From DASVAL01 sp035649575 (GTDB taxonomy: Bacteria > Planctomycetota > UBA1135 > UBA2386), in assembly GCA_035649575.1 (NCBI GenBank), contig DASRJH010000031.1, positions 1 through 64,000 of the forward strand: DNA of 64,000 bases, in the 5' to 3' direction. Each line of letters starts with the position of its first letter. Position 1 is the first letter of the stretch. Of this stretch, positions 16,762-25,696 are shown piece after piece. The notes below the pieces were generated by a model. The model saw only the letters and a list, made by a program, of their open reading frames with translations, did no database searches and had not been told where the DNA came from. The translations under genes were made by a program, and so were the position numbers.

Positions 16762-16768
16762 GCGCCGG

Positions 16769-17902
16769 ATGAACGTCCACTCTGCCATACTCGCGGCTGC
16801 CCTGCTCGCGGCCACGCTGCTCGCCGCCTGTTCTTCGATGCACTCACACTCCAACGTCCCATCGCGTCACTTCGGCGTCGACCAGAGCGGCCGCCCCGCA
16901 ACGCTCTGGACCATGCGCGCGGGCCGCGTCGAGGTGGACGTCACCGACTACGGTGCCACGCTGGTCGCCGTGCGCGCGCCGGACCGCGCCGGGTTCCTCG
17001 GTGACATCGTGCTCGGCTTCGACGACGTCACGGGCTACGAGTCGGGCGACAACCAGTACTTCGGCTGCACGACGGGTCGCGTGTGCAATCGCATCAAGAA
17101 GGGCGAGTTCACGCTCGACGGCTACACCTACGTGCTCGCGACCAACAACGAGCCGAACCACCTGCACGGCGGCGCGCAGAGGAGTCTCGACAAGGTGCAC
17201 TGGCAAGGCGAGGTCGTCGAAGCGGGCAGCGCGCGCCAGGCCGTGCGCTTCACCTACCTGAGCAAGGACGGCGAAGAAGGCTACCCGGGCAACCTGCGGA
17301 TCTCCGTCACCTACACGCTGTCGTCCGACGATTCGCTGCGGATCGACTTCGCCGCGACGACCGACCGCCGCACGCCCGTCAACCTCACGAACCACGCGTA
17401 TTGGAACCTCGCTGGTGCAGGCGCTGCGACGGTGCTCGATCACACGCTCTGCATCGATGCGCCCAGCTACACGCCGACCGACGCCACGCTGATCCCGACC
17501 GGCGCGATCTCGCCGGTGCTCGGCACGGCGCTCGACTTCGCGAGGCCGGTTCCGATCGGACTGCGCATCGACCAGCTCGTCTCGACGCCCGCGCGCGGTT
17601 ACGACCACAACTACGTGTTGACCGAGGCCGACGGCCTCCGGCGGGCGGCCGTGCTGGCGCACGAAGCGAGCGGCCGTTCGCTGACCGTACAGACCACGGA
17701 ACCCGGACTGCAGCTCTACTCGGGCAACTACCTGCGCGGGCAACGCGGCAAGAGCGGCAAGGCCTACGCGAAACACAGCGCGATCTGTCTCGAGCCCCAG
17801 CACTTCCCGGACAGCGTGAACCAACCGCGGTTCCCGAACACGATCCTCGAGCCCGGCAGGGTGTACTCGTCGACGATGCTGCTCACGTTCGCGGCCGAGT
17901 GA
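16769..17902 (+). CDS. Aldose 1-epimerase (mutarotase), exported lipoprotein
   Basis: 377 aa. The N terminus is a lipoprotein signal with the lipobox LLAAC at ~17-21. The galactose-mutarotase fold follows, with the conserved NEPNHLHGG, NLTNHAYWNL (catalytic His) and the C-terminal ICLEPQHFPDSVNQP (catalytic Glu). It interconverts alpha and beta anomers of aldoses; export suggests action on sugars released outside the cytoplasm. It is followed 10 bp later by a GNAT gene. Confidence 0.9.
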   Translation: MNVHSAILAAALLAATLLAACSSMHSHSNVPSRHFGVDQSGRPATLWTMRAGRVEVDVTDYGATLVAVRAPDRAGFLGDIVLGFDDVTGYESGDNQYFGCTTGRVCNRIKKGEFTLDGYTYVLATNNEPNHLHGGAQRSLDKVHWQGEVVEAGSARQAVRFTYLSKDGEEGYPGNLRISVTYTLSSDDSLRIDFAATTDRRTPVNLTNHAYWNLAGAGAATVLDHTLCIDAPSYTPTDATLIPTGAISPVLGTALDFARPVPIGLRIDQLVSTPARGYDHNYVLTEADGLRRAAVLAHEASGRSLTVQTTEPGLQLYSGNYLRGQRGKSGKAYAKHSAICLEPQHFPDSVNQPRFPNTILEPGRVYSSTMLLTFAAE

Positions 17903-17912
17903 GAGGCGGCAC

Positions 17913-18767
17913 ATGTTCGCGAGCATCGAACTGGGCCGCCGCATCGAAGCCGCCGAAGCCCGCATGATGACGGCGTTCGCCGAGGTCGCGCAGGCTGCGG
18001 CGCCGCGGGGCACCGTGTTGCTCGAGCAGATCGGCGGCGGCGTCGCGGTGCTCGTGCAGCGAGCCTCGCCGATGAACAAGGCGATCGGGCTCGGCTTCGA
18101 CGGTCCGCTCGACGAGGGCCGGCTCGCGGCGATCGAGACGGCCTGGCACGAGCGCGGCGCCTCGCTGCAGGTCGAGCTCGCCACGCTCGCGCGTTGCGAG
18201 GTGGCGCAGCAGCTCGCGGCGCGCGGCTACGAGCTGCGCGCGTTCGAGAACGTGCTCGGTTGCGCGCCCGCGAGCCTGAGGCCCGCGGCCCCGGCAGCCT
18301 TCGCGGTCGAGGACGCCGAGGAGCTCGATCGCGGCGCCTTCGTCGATTGCATGGTCGACAGCTTCTTGCACGGCGATGGCAGCGGCGCCGGTTCGGCCGA
18401 CGAGTTCGCGCGAGCCGACCTCGTCGCCGCGATGAGCGAGTCGATGTCGATGCCTGGCATGCGCCGCTACGCGGTGCGCATCGACGGCGCGATCGCGGGC
18501 GGCGCGAGCATGCACGTCGATCCCCAGGGTGTTGCGCAGCTGTGCGGCGCCGCGACCGCGCCGCGGTTCCGGCGCCGCGGCATCCAGGCCGCGCTGTTGC
18601 GCTCGCGACTCGCCGATGCAGCGCGCGACGGGTGCGACGTCGCCGTGATCACGACACAGCCGGGCTCGAAGTCGCAGGCGAACGCGCAGCGACAGGGGTT
18701 CTCGCTGCTGTATGCCCGGGCCATCCTGGTCAAGCCGCCCAGGAACCTCGGAGAACGACGGGACTGA
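17913..18767 (+). CDS. GNAT-family N-acetyltransferase, two-domain
   Basis: 284 aa. The N-terminal half is GNAT-like but lacks a clear acetyl-CoA loop. The C-terminal half carries it in TAPRFRRRGIQAALL (R-x-x-G-I/A pattern) and the following strand DVAVITTQPGSKSQANAQRQGF, typical of the family's last helix. It is probably co-transcribed with the epimerase (10-bp gap). The substrate is unknown. Confidence 0.8.
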   Translation: MFASIELGRRIEAAEARMMTAFAEVAQAAAPRGTVLLEQIGGGVAVLVQRASPMNKAIGLGFDGPLDEGRLAAIETAWHERGASLQVELATLARCEVAQQLAARGYELRAFENVLGCAPASLRPAAPAAFAVEDAEELDRGAFVDCMVDSFLHGDGSGAGSADEFARADLVAAMSESMSMPGMRRYAVRIDGAIAGGASMHVDPQGVAQLCGAATAPRFRRRGIQAALLRSRLADAARDGCDVAVITTQPGSKSQANAQRQGFSLLYARAILVKPPRNLGERRD

Positions 18768-18840
18768 TTTGCCGTGGCGGCAGAGAGTCCCTCGCGCCGC
18801 GCGACAATCTCCGCCGAGTCAGGATGACCACTCTGCACCA

Positions 18841-18870
18841 TCGCTGAAAGAACCGTCGCTGAAAGAACCG
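18841..18870 (+). repeat. Perfect 15-bp tandem repeat upstream of the di-haem peroxidase gene
   Basis: Two adjacent exact copies of tcgctgaaagaaccg. The repeat ends 17 bp before a putative -10 box at 18888, so it covers the expected -35 region and could be an activator or repressor site. Confidence 0.6.
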
Positions 18871-18887
18871 CCGCGGCACGACCCTGC

Positions 18888-18893
18888 TATCGT
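18888..18893 (+). promoter_or_regulatory. Putative -10 box (TATCGT), 6 nt before ATG 18900
   Basis: A TANNNT hexamer too close to the start codon to leave room for a Shine-Dalgarno, which fits leaderless transcription. Confidence 0.35.
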
Positions 18894-18899
18894 CCGCGC

Positions 18900-19874
18900 A
18901 TGCTCGCCCGTCTGCTCGCCGGTTTCTGCCTCGCTCTGCCCGCGCTCGCGCAACAACAGGCGCCGCCGGAGCCGTCCTTCGCGTTCCTCGAGAAGCCGCA
19001 GCTCGGTCTGCCGAAGATGCCGAAGCCCGACGGCTACACGCCGACCGAACCGATGTTCGAGCTCGGCCGCCGGTTGTTCCTCGACACCATCCTGAGCAGC
19101 GACCGCACCGTGTCGTGCGCGACGTGCCATCCGATGGCCACCGGTTTCGCGAGCACCGAGCCGCGGCCGGCCGGCGTACAGGGCCGGCGCGCGTTGCGGC
19201 ATGCGCCGGCGCTGTGGAACCGCGGCTACGGCACGCTGCAGCGTTGGGACGGCGCGTCGCCGAGCCTCGAAGCGTTCGTGCTCGAACCGATCGCGGACCC
19301 GAACGAGATGGACCTGCCGCTGGGCCAGGCGCTCGACCGTCTCGCGACCGACGCGGACTACCGGCAGCAGTTCGAAAAGACGTTCGGCGCTCTGCCGTCG
19401 GCCGAGAGCCTGCAGCGTTGCCTCGCGACGTTCGTGCGCGGGATCGTCGCGGGCGATGCGCCCTACGACCGTTTCCTGCGCGGCAACGCCGAGGCGCTGA
19501 CGAAGGCGCAGCGCACGGGTCAGTGGATCTTCGAGAGCAAGGGCGCTTGCTGGAAGTGCCATACGCCGCCGCTGTTCACGGACGACAGGTTCCACAACAC
19601 GGGAATCGGCGTGCGCGACGGCGTACCCGAGCCCGGACGCGCGCGCGTGACCAAGGACGAAGAGCACACGGGTCAGTGGAAGACGCCGACGCTGCGCGGC
19701 CTGCGCCTCACGGCGCCCTACATGCACGACGGTTCGCTCGCGACGCTGGCCGACGTCGTGGCCTTCTATGTGCGTGGCGGCAATACGAACCCCCATCTCG
19801 ATCCGCGCATGCGCCCGATCGACTTGTCGGCCGACGACCAGCTCGCCCTCGTCGCGTTCCTGATGTCGTTGTAG
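18900..19874 (+). CDS. Di-haem cytochrome c peroxidase (MauG/CcpA family)
   Basis: 324 aa with a signal peptide (~1-18). Two c-type haem motifs: CATCH at 73-77 and CWKCH at ~217-221. Family hallmarks around them include RRLFLDTILSSDRTVSC and DRFHNTGIGVRDG, and the late TPTLRGLRLTAPYMHDGSLATL supplies the conserved region near the low-potential haem. It reduces peroxide in the periplasm with electrons from a small cytochrome or copper protein, or acts as a MauG-like oxidase. The length is near the family norm. Confidence 0.9.
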   Translation: MLARLLAGFCLALPALAQQQAPPEPSFAFLEKPQLGLPKMPKPDGYTPTEPMFELGRRLFLDTILSSDRTVSCATCHPMATGFASTEPRPAGVQGRRALRHAPALWNRGYGTLQRWDGASPSLEAFVLEPIADPNEMDLPLGQALDRLATDADYRQQFEKTFGALPSAESLQRCLATFVRGIVAGDAPYDRFLRGNAEALTKAQRTGQWIFESKGACWKCHTPPLFTDDRFHNTGIGVRDGVPEPGRARVTKDEEHTGQWKTPTLRGLRLTAPYMHDGSLATLADVVAFYVRGGNTNPHLDPRMRPIDLSADDQLALVAFLMSL

Positions 19875-19880
19875 CTACCG

Positions 19881-21650
19881 CTACTTGCCGTCAGAGAGCT
19901 TGCACTCGATCAGGCCACCCTTGTCCGACGTGTCCTCGAACACGAGGCAGCGATTCGCCGCCGGCCCTTCCATCGTCAACACGATCCGCCGCCGCTCCGC
20001 GGTCTCGGCAGTCGCACAATCGGGTCGCAGCGAGGTCAAGGCGACCGAGAACGGCGGCTCGGTCGCGACTTCGCAGGACCGCCACTTCGTCTCGTGGGCC
20101 CACACCATGTGCAGCAGCAGTTGTTTCGTCGCCGTGCGGAGCCGGTACCAGCTCTCGCCCGCTTGGAGCATCGCGGACCCCACGTATTCGATCGCGATGG
20201 GTGCTCCGTTTTCCTTCTTCCACGCGCGCAGCAGATCGCGCGCCGCCGCACCGTTGCTCGGCGCGATGAATGCTTCGCCATCGACGGTGGCTGTGTCGGC
20301 CAACATCTGTTCGACGAGCCGCAGGCCGCGATCTTCGTGGTGCCGCATCAGGTCTTCCTTCGGCGGTGGCCAGTAGCCCTGGGCCACGCGCACCGAAGCC
20401 TGCAGACCCCAGCCCGACAGGCGCAGCCCACCCGCGTGGCGTTCGATCACGAACGTGCCGCCGCCGCGCGGCAGCACGTACGTGCCGACGAAGCGCTCGG
20501 CCTCGGCTGCACTGAATGCGCCCTCCGTCGCGGGCGCGGTGGCCGGCGTGCCGGGCGCCGGCGTCGTGCCGGGTGCCGGTGTGCCGTTCGCCGCGAGCGG
20601 TGCCCCCGGGCGCAGCATCTGGTTCCACTCTGCCACGAGCGCTTGCTGCAGGTCCTGCAGCGAACCCCAGTCCTCGGTCAACATCACGATCCAGCTCTTC
20701 GACTTGCGGTGCACGATCCAGGCCGCGCGATAGCCGACCGTCTCGCCGCCGACGCGCACGAGCGTCTCGCCGTTGCCGGGCAGCTCGGCGACCTCGTAGC
20801 CCGGCGCACCGGGCAACGGCCGCCACAGCACCTGCAGCAGTTCCTCCGAGAGCAACGACCCCGACAGCAGGCCGCGCAGCAGCGCGTGCACGTCGAGCAC
20901 CGAAGCGAGCACACCGCGCGCGCCGCGGTGCGACCAATTGAGGTCGAACGACGTCGCGGGTTCGCCGCGTTCGTTCTGCGGCGTCCGGCGCGACGACACG
21001 AGTCTCGCGTCGGGCCGCGCAGTGCAGAGCACGGCCGTGCTCATGCCAAACGGCTTCGTGACGCCGTCGGACAGCAGCTTCTCGAGCCGGAGCTTCGTCA
21101 TTTCCTCGAGCACGAGCGCGAGCAGGTTGCTGTTCACTGGCGAGTAAGCCACCACGCGACCCGCGCGCTGCGCCAACGGAGTCGCCGCGATGGCCTGCAG
21201 CGCGACGCGATTCACGCTGGCCGGCGCCTTGCCCCACGCCGCTTCGGGCGGCAGGCCGGACACGTGGCGCACGAGGTCGTCGAGCGTGATGGCGGCCTTG
21301 TCGGCGGGCCAGCCGGCGACGAGCTTGCTGACCGGATCCTCGAGGCGCACCTTCTTCTCCGCGCATAGCCGCAGCGCACAGAGCAGCGTCAGCTGTTGCG
21401 ATGCTCCGCCGAGGTCGAACAGCGTCTGCGGCCCGTTCGGCACCTTGAGCCGATCCGCGAGGCCATAGCCCTTGGCGAGCAGTATCTTGCCCTCGACGGC
21501 GACGAGCACGGCCCCCCAGAAGCCGGACGCCTTGCTCGTGATCACGCTGTCGAGCTTGAGACCCTGGTCGCCTTCCACGATCGTGCCCGGCGGCTGCTTC
21601 TGGGCCACGAGGCAGGAGGTGAGCCACACGACGAAGAACAGGCGGTGCAC
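19881..21650 (-). CDS. Beta-lactamase/serine-hydrolase-fold protein lacking the SxxK lysine
   Basis: 589 aa with a signal peptide (ends ~16). The class C beta-lactamase-like fold spans ~35-340: GAVLVAVEGKILLAKGYG, TLFDLGGASQQLTLL, DPVSKLVAGWP, ITLDDLVRHVSGLP, VVAYSPVNSNLLALVLEEM. The position of the catalytic SxxK reads SQQL (residues 84-87), so the general-base Lys is missing, while the YxN-like YSP is also off-consensus. After a Pro/Ala/Thr linker (~350-380) the C-terminal ~200 residues form a second beta-rich domain (FVGTYVLPRGGGTFVIE). Probably a binding protein rather than an enzyme. It is convergent with the peroxidase gene (6-bp gap). Confidence 0.8.
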   Translation of the reverse strand: MHRLFFVVWLTSCLVAQKQPPGTIVEGDQGLKLDSVITSKASGFWGAVLVAVEGKILLAKGYGLADRLKVPNGPQTLFDLGGASQQLTLLCALRLCAEKKVRLEDPVSKLVAGWPADKAAITLDDLVRHVSGLPPEAAWGKAPASVNRVALQAIAATPLAQRAGRVVAYSPVNSNLLALVLEEMTKLRLEKLLSDGVTKPFGMSTAVLCTARPDARLVSSRRTPQNERGEPATSFDLNWSHRGARGVLASVLDVHALLRGLLSGSLLSEELLQVLWRPLPGAPGYEVAELPGNGETLVRVGGETVGYRAAWIVHRKSKSWIVMLTEDWGSLQDLQQALVAEWNQMLRPGAPLAANGTPAPGTTPAPGTPATAPATEGAFSAAEAERFVGTYVLPRGGGTFVIERHAGGLRLSGWGLQASVRVAQGYWPPPKEDLMRHHEDRGLRLVEQMLADTATVDGEAFIAPSNGAAARDLLRAWKKENGAPIAIEYVGSAMLQAGESWYRLRTATKQLLLHMVWAHETKWRSCEVATEPPFSVALTSLRPDCATAETAERRRIVLTMEGPAANRCLVFEDTSDKGGLIECKLSDGK

Positions 21651-21773
21651 CCTCGCATCCTACCGCAACGCCTGCGGTGATCACCTGCGTCGATCCAGCG
21701 TCGAACCCGCATCCATCGATCGGCGTCACGGGTTGTAGCCCGCGCCGCCGGTGACCATGCCGCCGCACACAAC

Positions 21774-21779
21774 TACTAT
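21774..21779 (+). promoter_or_regulatory. Putative -10 box (TACTAT), 7 nt before ATG 21787
   Basis: TACTAT followed by seven bases and ATG. The arrangement favours ATG 21787 as start over the upstream in-frame GTG and ATG codons. Confidence 0.4.
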
Positions 21780-21786
21780 GTTCACA

Positions 21787-23109
21787 ATGGCACTGCGGCG
21801 GACATACGGGACCGGGTTCGTGCTCGGCCTGCTGTGTATTGGCGCCGGCAGCCCGCTGCGCGCCCAGGACGACCTGCGCGACGTCGTCACGCTGCACCAC
21901 GGCCAGCAGGTCCGCGGCCGTATCTACGAAGCCTTCGAGCCCGACGAAGTGACGCTGCTGCAAGGCCGACAGCGCGTGCGCATCGAACGATCCCAGATCG
22001 CTTCGATCCAATCGATCCGCGACGAGGCCCGCGAGTTCTTCGTGCGGCACGATCGGCTCCTGGGCAACGACCGCTATCGGTGGTGGCTCGCCGAGTGGGC
22101 CGAGAGCCGCGGGCTGCACGCTCTCGCGCGTCTGCAGGCGACGGACGTCGTCCTGCACGAACCGGACCACGAAGCCGCGCGTGCGCTGCTCGGCCATCGC
22201 CGTCGCGGCAAGCACTGGCTGTGGCCACGCAAGGACCAGTGGTTCACGCTGGCCGAGTACGAAGCGTATTGTGCCGAATGGGGCCATGCGTTCGTGCTCG
22301 AGGGCGAACACTTCGTCGTGCAGACGAACGGCGGGCTGCGCGCGGCGATCGGCACGGTGTTCGACCTCGAACGGCTCTACGTCTGGTGGTTCGACACGTT
22401 CGGCAAGCCGCTGCAGCTGCGCGAAGTGGTCGACCCGAAGATGCTCGTGCAGGTGTGGCGCGACCGCGACCACTTCCCGGCCTGGAGCAGCATCGTGCAG
22501 CCCTACTTCAAGCCGCGCGTCGACGTCGCGGGCACGACCGAGCAGTCGACGAGCTACGCGTTCTTCGAGAATCACTCGGCCCCACGCGCCACGCGTCTGT
22601 TCGAGGTCGCGGTGCAGCACCTGCTCTACCGCACGGTGGCCGACGACCCGCCGTTCCCGACGCAGAAGGAACGGCTCTGCGCCTGGGGCGAAGTCGGCCT
22701 CGGCCAGTATGTCGACCGGCTGTTCCAGGGCCCACCTGGCCACGCCGGGCCGCAGCCGTGGCGCATGGTGCTCGAAGAAGGCCAGCTCGTGCTGCGCGAG
22801 CGCAGCTACGGCCTCGAGATCCTCACGCACCGTCAAGCGCGCCAGTTCTTCATCACGGTCGCCGACAACACGCCGCTCGATTGGGCGTCAGCGCACCTGT
22901 TCGTCGCCTACCTGATGGACAAGGACCGGCAGCCAGTGCTGCGCGACGCGTTCCTGCAGTTCCTGTTCCAGGCGCTGCGTCTGGGCAAGGGCGAGAGCAG
23001 CTCGGCGTTCGACAAGCTGCTCGGCAGGAAGGTCGAGACGCTCGAACTGCCGTGGCGGCAGTGGATCGAGGTCGAAGTGCAGAAGCTGCTCGCGCGGCCC
23101 GGCGGCTAG
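21787..23109 (+). CDS. Secreted protein of unknown function (planctomycete DUF1570-like)
   Basis: 440 aa. A clean signal peptide (MALRRTYGTGFVLGLLCIG, cleavage near LRAQD) supports this start. The next ~50 residues (VVTLHHGQQVRGRIYEAF) form a small beta domain seen in front of many planctomycete secreted proteins. The main part (~150-430) contains HFVVQTNGGLRAAIGTVFDLERLYVWWFD-like sequence and a C-terminal helical part, reminiscent of DUF1570 peptidase-like proteins, but no HExxH motif is visible. Function unknown. It precedes a methyltransferase gene by 6 bp, probably in one operon. Confidence 0.7.
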   Translation: MALRRTYGTGFVLGLLCIGAGSPLRAQDDLRDVVTLHHGQQVRGRIYEAFEPDEVTLLQGRQRVRIERSQIASIQSIRDEAREFFVRHDRLLGNDRYRWWLAEWAESRGLHALARLQATDVVLHEPDHEAARALLGHRRRGKHWLWPRKDQWFTLAEYEAYCAEWGHAFVLEGEHFVVQTNGGLRAAIGTVFDLERLYVWWFDTFGKPLQLREVVDPKMLVQVWRDRDHFPAWSSIVQPYFKPRVDVAGTTEQSTSYAFFENHSAPRATRLFEVAVQHLLYRTVADDPPFPTQKERLCAWGEVGLGQYVDRLFQGPPGHAGPQPWRMVLEEGQLVLRERSYGLEILTHRQARQFFITVADNTPLDWASAHLFVAYLMDKDRQPVLRDAFLQFLFQALRLGKGESSSAFDKLLGRKVETLELPWRQWIEVEVQKLLARPGG

Positions 23110-23115
23110 GCGTTC

Positions 23116-23832
23116 ATGCGACTCAGGCTCTACTCGGAACTCGCGGATTGGTGGCCCCTCGTCTCGCCGTCCGCCGACTACGCGGACGAAGCGCGGGTCT
23201 ACGCGGAGCTGCTGCGCGACGGCCGCGCCCGAGCACCGCGGCTTCAGGCACTCGAGCTCGGCAGCGGCGGTGGCCACTGTTCGCTGCACATGCGCGACGG
23301 ACTCGAGTTCACGTTGAGCGACGTGTCGCCCGAGATGCTCGCGCTGAGCTACCGGTTGCAACCGGACCTCGAGCACGCGCTCGGCGACATGCGCACGATG
23401 CGGCTCGGCCGCGAGTTCGATGCCGTGTTCGTGCACGACGCGATCATGTACATGACGACGCGCGCGGACCTCGAGGCCGCGTGCCGGACCGCGTTCGTGC
23501 ACTGCAAGCGCGGCGGCGTGGCACTGTTCTTGCCCGACTTCGTGCGCGAGACGTTCGCTGCGGGCACCGACCACGGCGGCGTCGACGCACAGGATCGGGC
23601 CATGCGTTATCTCGAATGGGTACACGACGCCGACGGCCACCGCGTGCCGGTCGATTTCGTGTTCGCGCTGCGTGAAGGGAACAACACGCGGATCGTGCAC
23701 GATCACCACGAGTGGGGTCTGTTCTCGACGAGCGAGTGGCTCGGCGTGCTGCACGGCGTCGGTTTCGCGGCCGAGCGCCAGACGCTGCCCGGGGAAGACC
23801 GCCGATGCTTCGTCGCGCGGCGCTCTGACTGA
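23116..23832 (+). CDS. Class I SAM-dependent methyltransferase
   Basis: 238 aa. Motif I is LELGSGGGHCSLHM, motif II ends at FTLSDVSPEM, and ALGDMRTMRLGREFDAVFVHDAIMYM covers the following motifs; the C-terminal sheet ends in GFAAERQTL. The fold is complete. The target is unknown. The 6-bp spacing implies co-translation with the secreted protein upstream. Confidence 0.85.
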   Translation: MRLRLYSELADWWPLVSPSADYADEARVYAELLRDGRARAPRLQALELGSGGGHCSLHMRDGLEFTLSDVSPEMLALSYRLQPDLEHALGDMRTMRLGREFDAVFVHDAIMYMTTRADLEAACRTAFVHCKRGGVALFLPDFVRETFAAGTDHGGVDAQDRAMRYLEWVHDADGHRVPVDFVFALREGNNTRIVHDHHEWGLFSTSEWLGVLHGVGFAAERQTLPGEDRRCFVARRSD

Positions 23833-23840
23833 GCCTGTGC

Positions 23841-24005
23841 GATCTTGATGCGGCCATGACGGAGTCGCGCGCGTTTTGATGCGGCCATGACCTTTCGACG
23901 AAAGGGCGGCACGGACGAGTCGAGCGTGTTCGCATTGCGCACGGAGCCGCTCGCGTTTTGACGCGGCCATGACAGAGACACGCGCGTTTTTCACGCGCCC
24001 ATGAT
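23841..24005. repeat. Cluster of four imperfect ~24-bp intergenic repeats
   Basis: Copies of the unit cgttttgatgcggccatgac lie at ~23841-23864, 23867-23891, 23949-23973 and 23981-24005, the last the most diverged. Spacing is irregular (2 to ~60 bp), and a cctttcg/cgaaagg inverted repeat lies between copies 2 and 3. The stretch 23833-24120 holds no credible gene. Irregular spacing and no leader argue against CRISPR; it resembles a REP-like interspersed repeat family. Confidence 0.7.
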
Positions 24006-24120
24006 CTGTCGTCGAGGTAACTGCCGAGCGGCCCGCGGTAGTGCAATCAACCTCTCTGAATGCGCAGCGCGCATGCCCCCGCGCGACTGCGCGTAGCCGC
24101 TCTCGACAAAGGAGACGCAT

Positions 24121-25674
24121 ATGCACGAGTCCCAGGAACCCCAAACGCTCGGGAATCGCCTCGCGGCGACGCCGTGGCTGATGACCGCGATCATGCTGCA
24201 CGTTGCCGCAGTCGCGATTGCCAGCATCCTCTACTACACGCACGGTTCGGCCATCGACGACGCGATGCCGACCGAAGTCGCGCTGACCACGCGGCCGCCG
24301 GCAATGCCCGAGTTCGCGCCGCCGGAGATCATCGATCGGCTCACGGTACCGCAGATCGCGTTCGACGAGATCCCAACGACCGACAACCCGTTCGATGCGC
24401 TGCAAGACGAGAAGTCCGAGCAGACCAACGAGGCCGATATCACCGCCGAGCTGGCCGGGATGAGGGGCAACGACGGCGGCGCGACGGCCATCGGCGCCGG
24501 TGAAGGGCACTACGGTCCCGTGCCGTCGCCGTTCGGTGGCAGGCCCGGCGGCCCCGGGAAGTACGGGAATCGCCCCACCGGCGGCGGCCCGTCGAGCGAC
24601 CACCTCACGGACGACGCCGTGATGCGTGGTCTGCTCTGGCTCAAGAACCACCAGGACGCGGACGGCCGCTGGGACGCGGACCAGTTCATGAAGCACGACG
24701 TCGCGGGCGATCCATGCACGGGTCCCGGCAACGCCGGCACCGATGTCGGCGTGACGGGTCTCGCGCTGCTCGCCTTCCTCGGCAGGGGCAACACGCTGCG
24801 CGAGGGCCCGTTCCGCGAAGTCGTACGCAGCGGCATGCGCTGGCTCGTCGACCAGCAGGACGAGAGCGGCCGCATCGGCGAACCGGCTTCGCAGAGCTAC
24901 ATGTACTCGCACGCGATCGCGACGCTGGCGATCTGCGAGGCCTACGGCCTCTCCGACATCGCCGGAGTCACGCGGAGCAGGAACTACAGCAGGCTCAGGA
25001 AGCCCGCGCAGAACGCGATCAACTTCATCGTGCAGGCGCGCAACCCGTATGGCGTATGGCGCTACGAACCGAAATGCGCCGATGGCGACACGTCGATCAC
25101 GGCCTGGATGGTGCAGGCCCTCCTGTCGGCGAAGGAGTTCGAGCTGCTCGTCGACGATGCGGCGCTAAAGTCCGCCACCGTGTGGTTCGACAGCGTGACG
25201 GACACCGCGACCGGTGCTTCGGGTTACACGCGACTCGGCGACGGCAGCTCGCGGCCCGTCGGCAAGCAGAACCAGTTCCCGTCGGCGCGCAGCGAGGCGT
25301 TGACGGCTGCGGTCCTGCTGTGCCGCTACTTGATGCACCAGGAACCGAAGGACGTGCCGACCATGAGCCTCGCCGCCGAGACGATGCTCAAGAAGCCGCC
25401 CGTGTGGAACGAAGCCGACGGCTCGATCGACATGTACTACTGGTACTACGCGAGCTACGCGCTCTACCAGGCGGGCGGCAAGCCGTGGGACACCTGGTCC
25501 AAGAAGATGGTCGCGGCGTCCATCAAGACGCAGCGACAGGACGGCAATGCGAAGGGCTCGTGGGATCCCGTCGACGCGTGGGGCGAAGACGGCGGCCGCG
25601 TCTACGCGACCGCGATCATGGTGCTGATCCTGGAAGCCCAGTATCGCTACGCGCGCGTGCTCGGCGGTCGCTGA
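24121..25674 (+). CDS. Prenyltransferase/squalene-oxidase-repeat membrane protein
   Basis: 517 aa. One N-terminal transmembrane helix (~20-40, MLHVAAVAIASILYY) is followed by an acidic, Pro-rich linker and Gly-rich region (~45-160). Then come alpha/alpha-barrel repeats of the terpenoid-cyclase type (MRGLLWLKNHQDADGRWD, GLALLAFLGRGNTLREG, MRWLVDQQDESGRIGE). No DxDD motif is seen, so it is probably not a cyclase. Such proteins are abundant in planctomycetes and of unknown role. A good Shine-Dalgarno (aaggag, 24110-24115) precedes ATG 24121. Confidence 0.85.
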   Translation: MHESQEPQTLGNRLAATPWLMTAIMLHVAAVAIASILYYTHGSAIDDAMPTEVALTTRPPAMPEFAPPEIIDRLTVPQIAFDEIPTTDNPFDALQDEKSEQTNEADITAELAGMRGNDGGATAIGAGEGHYGPVPSPFGGRPGGPGKYGNRPTGGGPSSDHLTDDAVMRGLLWLKNHQDADGRWDADQFMKHDVAGDPCTGPGNAGTDVGVTGLALLAFLGRGNTLREGPFREVVRSGMRWLVDQQDESGRIGEPASQSYMYSHAIATLAICEAYGLSDIAGVTRSRNYSRLRKPAQNAINFIVQARNPYGVWRYEPKCADGDTSITAWMVQALLSAKEFELLVDDAALKSATVWFDSVTDTATGASGYTRLGDGSSRPVGKQNQFPSARSEALTAAVLLCRYLMHQEPKDVPTMSLAAETMLKKPPVWNEADGSIDMYYWYYASYALYQAGGKPWDTWSKKMVAASIKTQRQDGNAKGSWDPVDAWGEDGGRVYATAIMVLILEAQYRYARVLGGR

Positions 25675-25696
25675 GAGCTACGCGCCGCGAACGCGC

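Noticed and set aside
19891..22836. Very long antisense frame on the minus strand
   Set aside because: It is a product of high GC content: it runs antisense to or out of frame with well-supported genes, is Arg/Ala-rich and has no domain.
23841..24005. Possible CRISPR array
   Set aside because: Repeats are imperfect, spacing ranges from 2 to ~60 bp, and no cas genes or leader are present.
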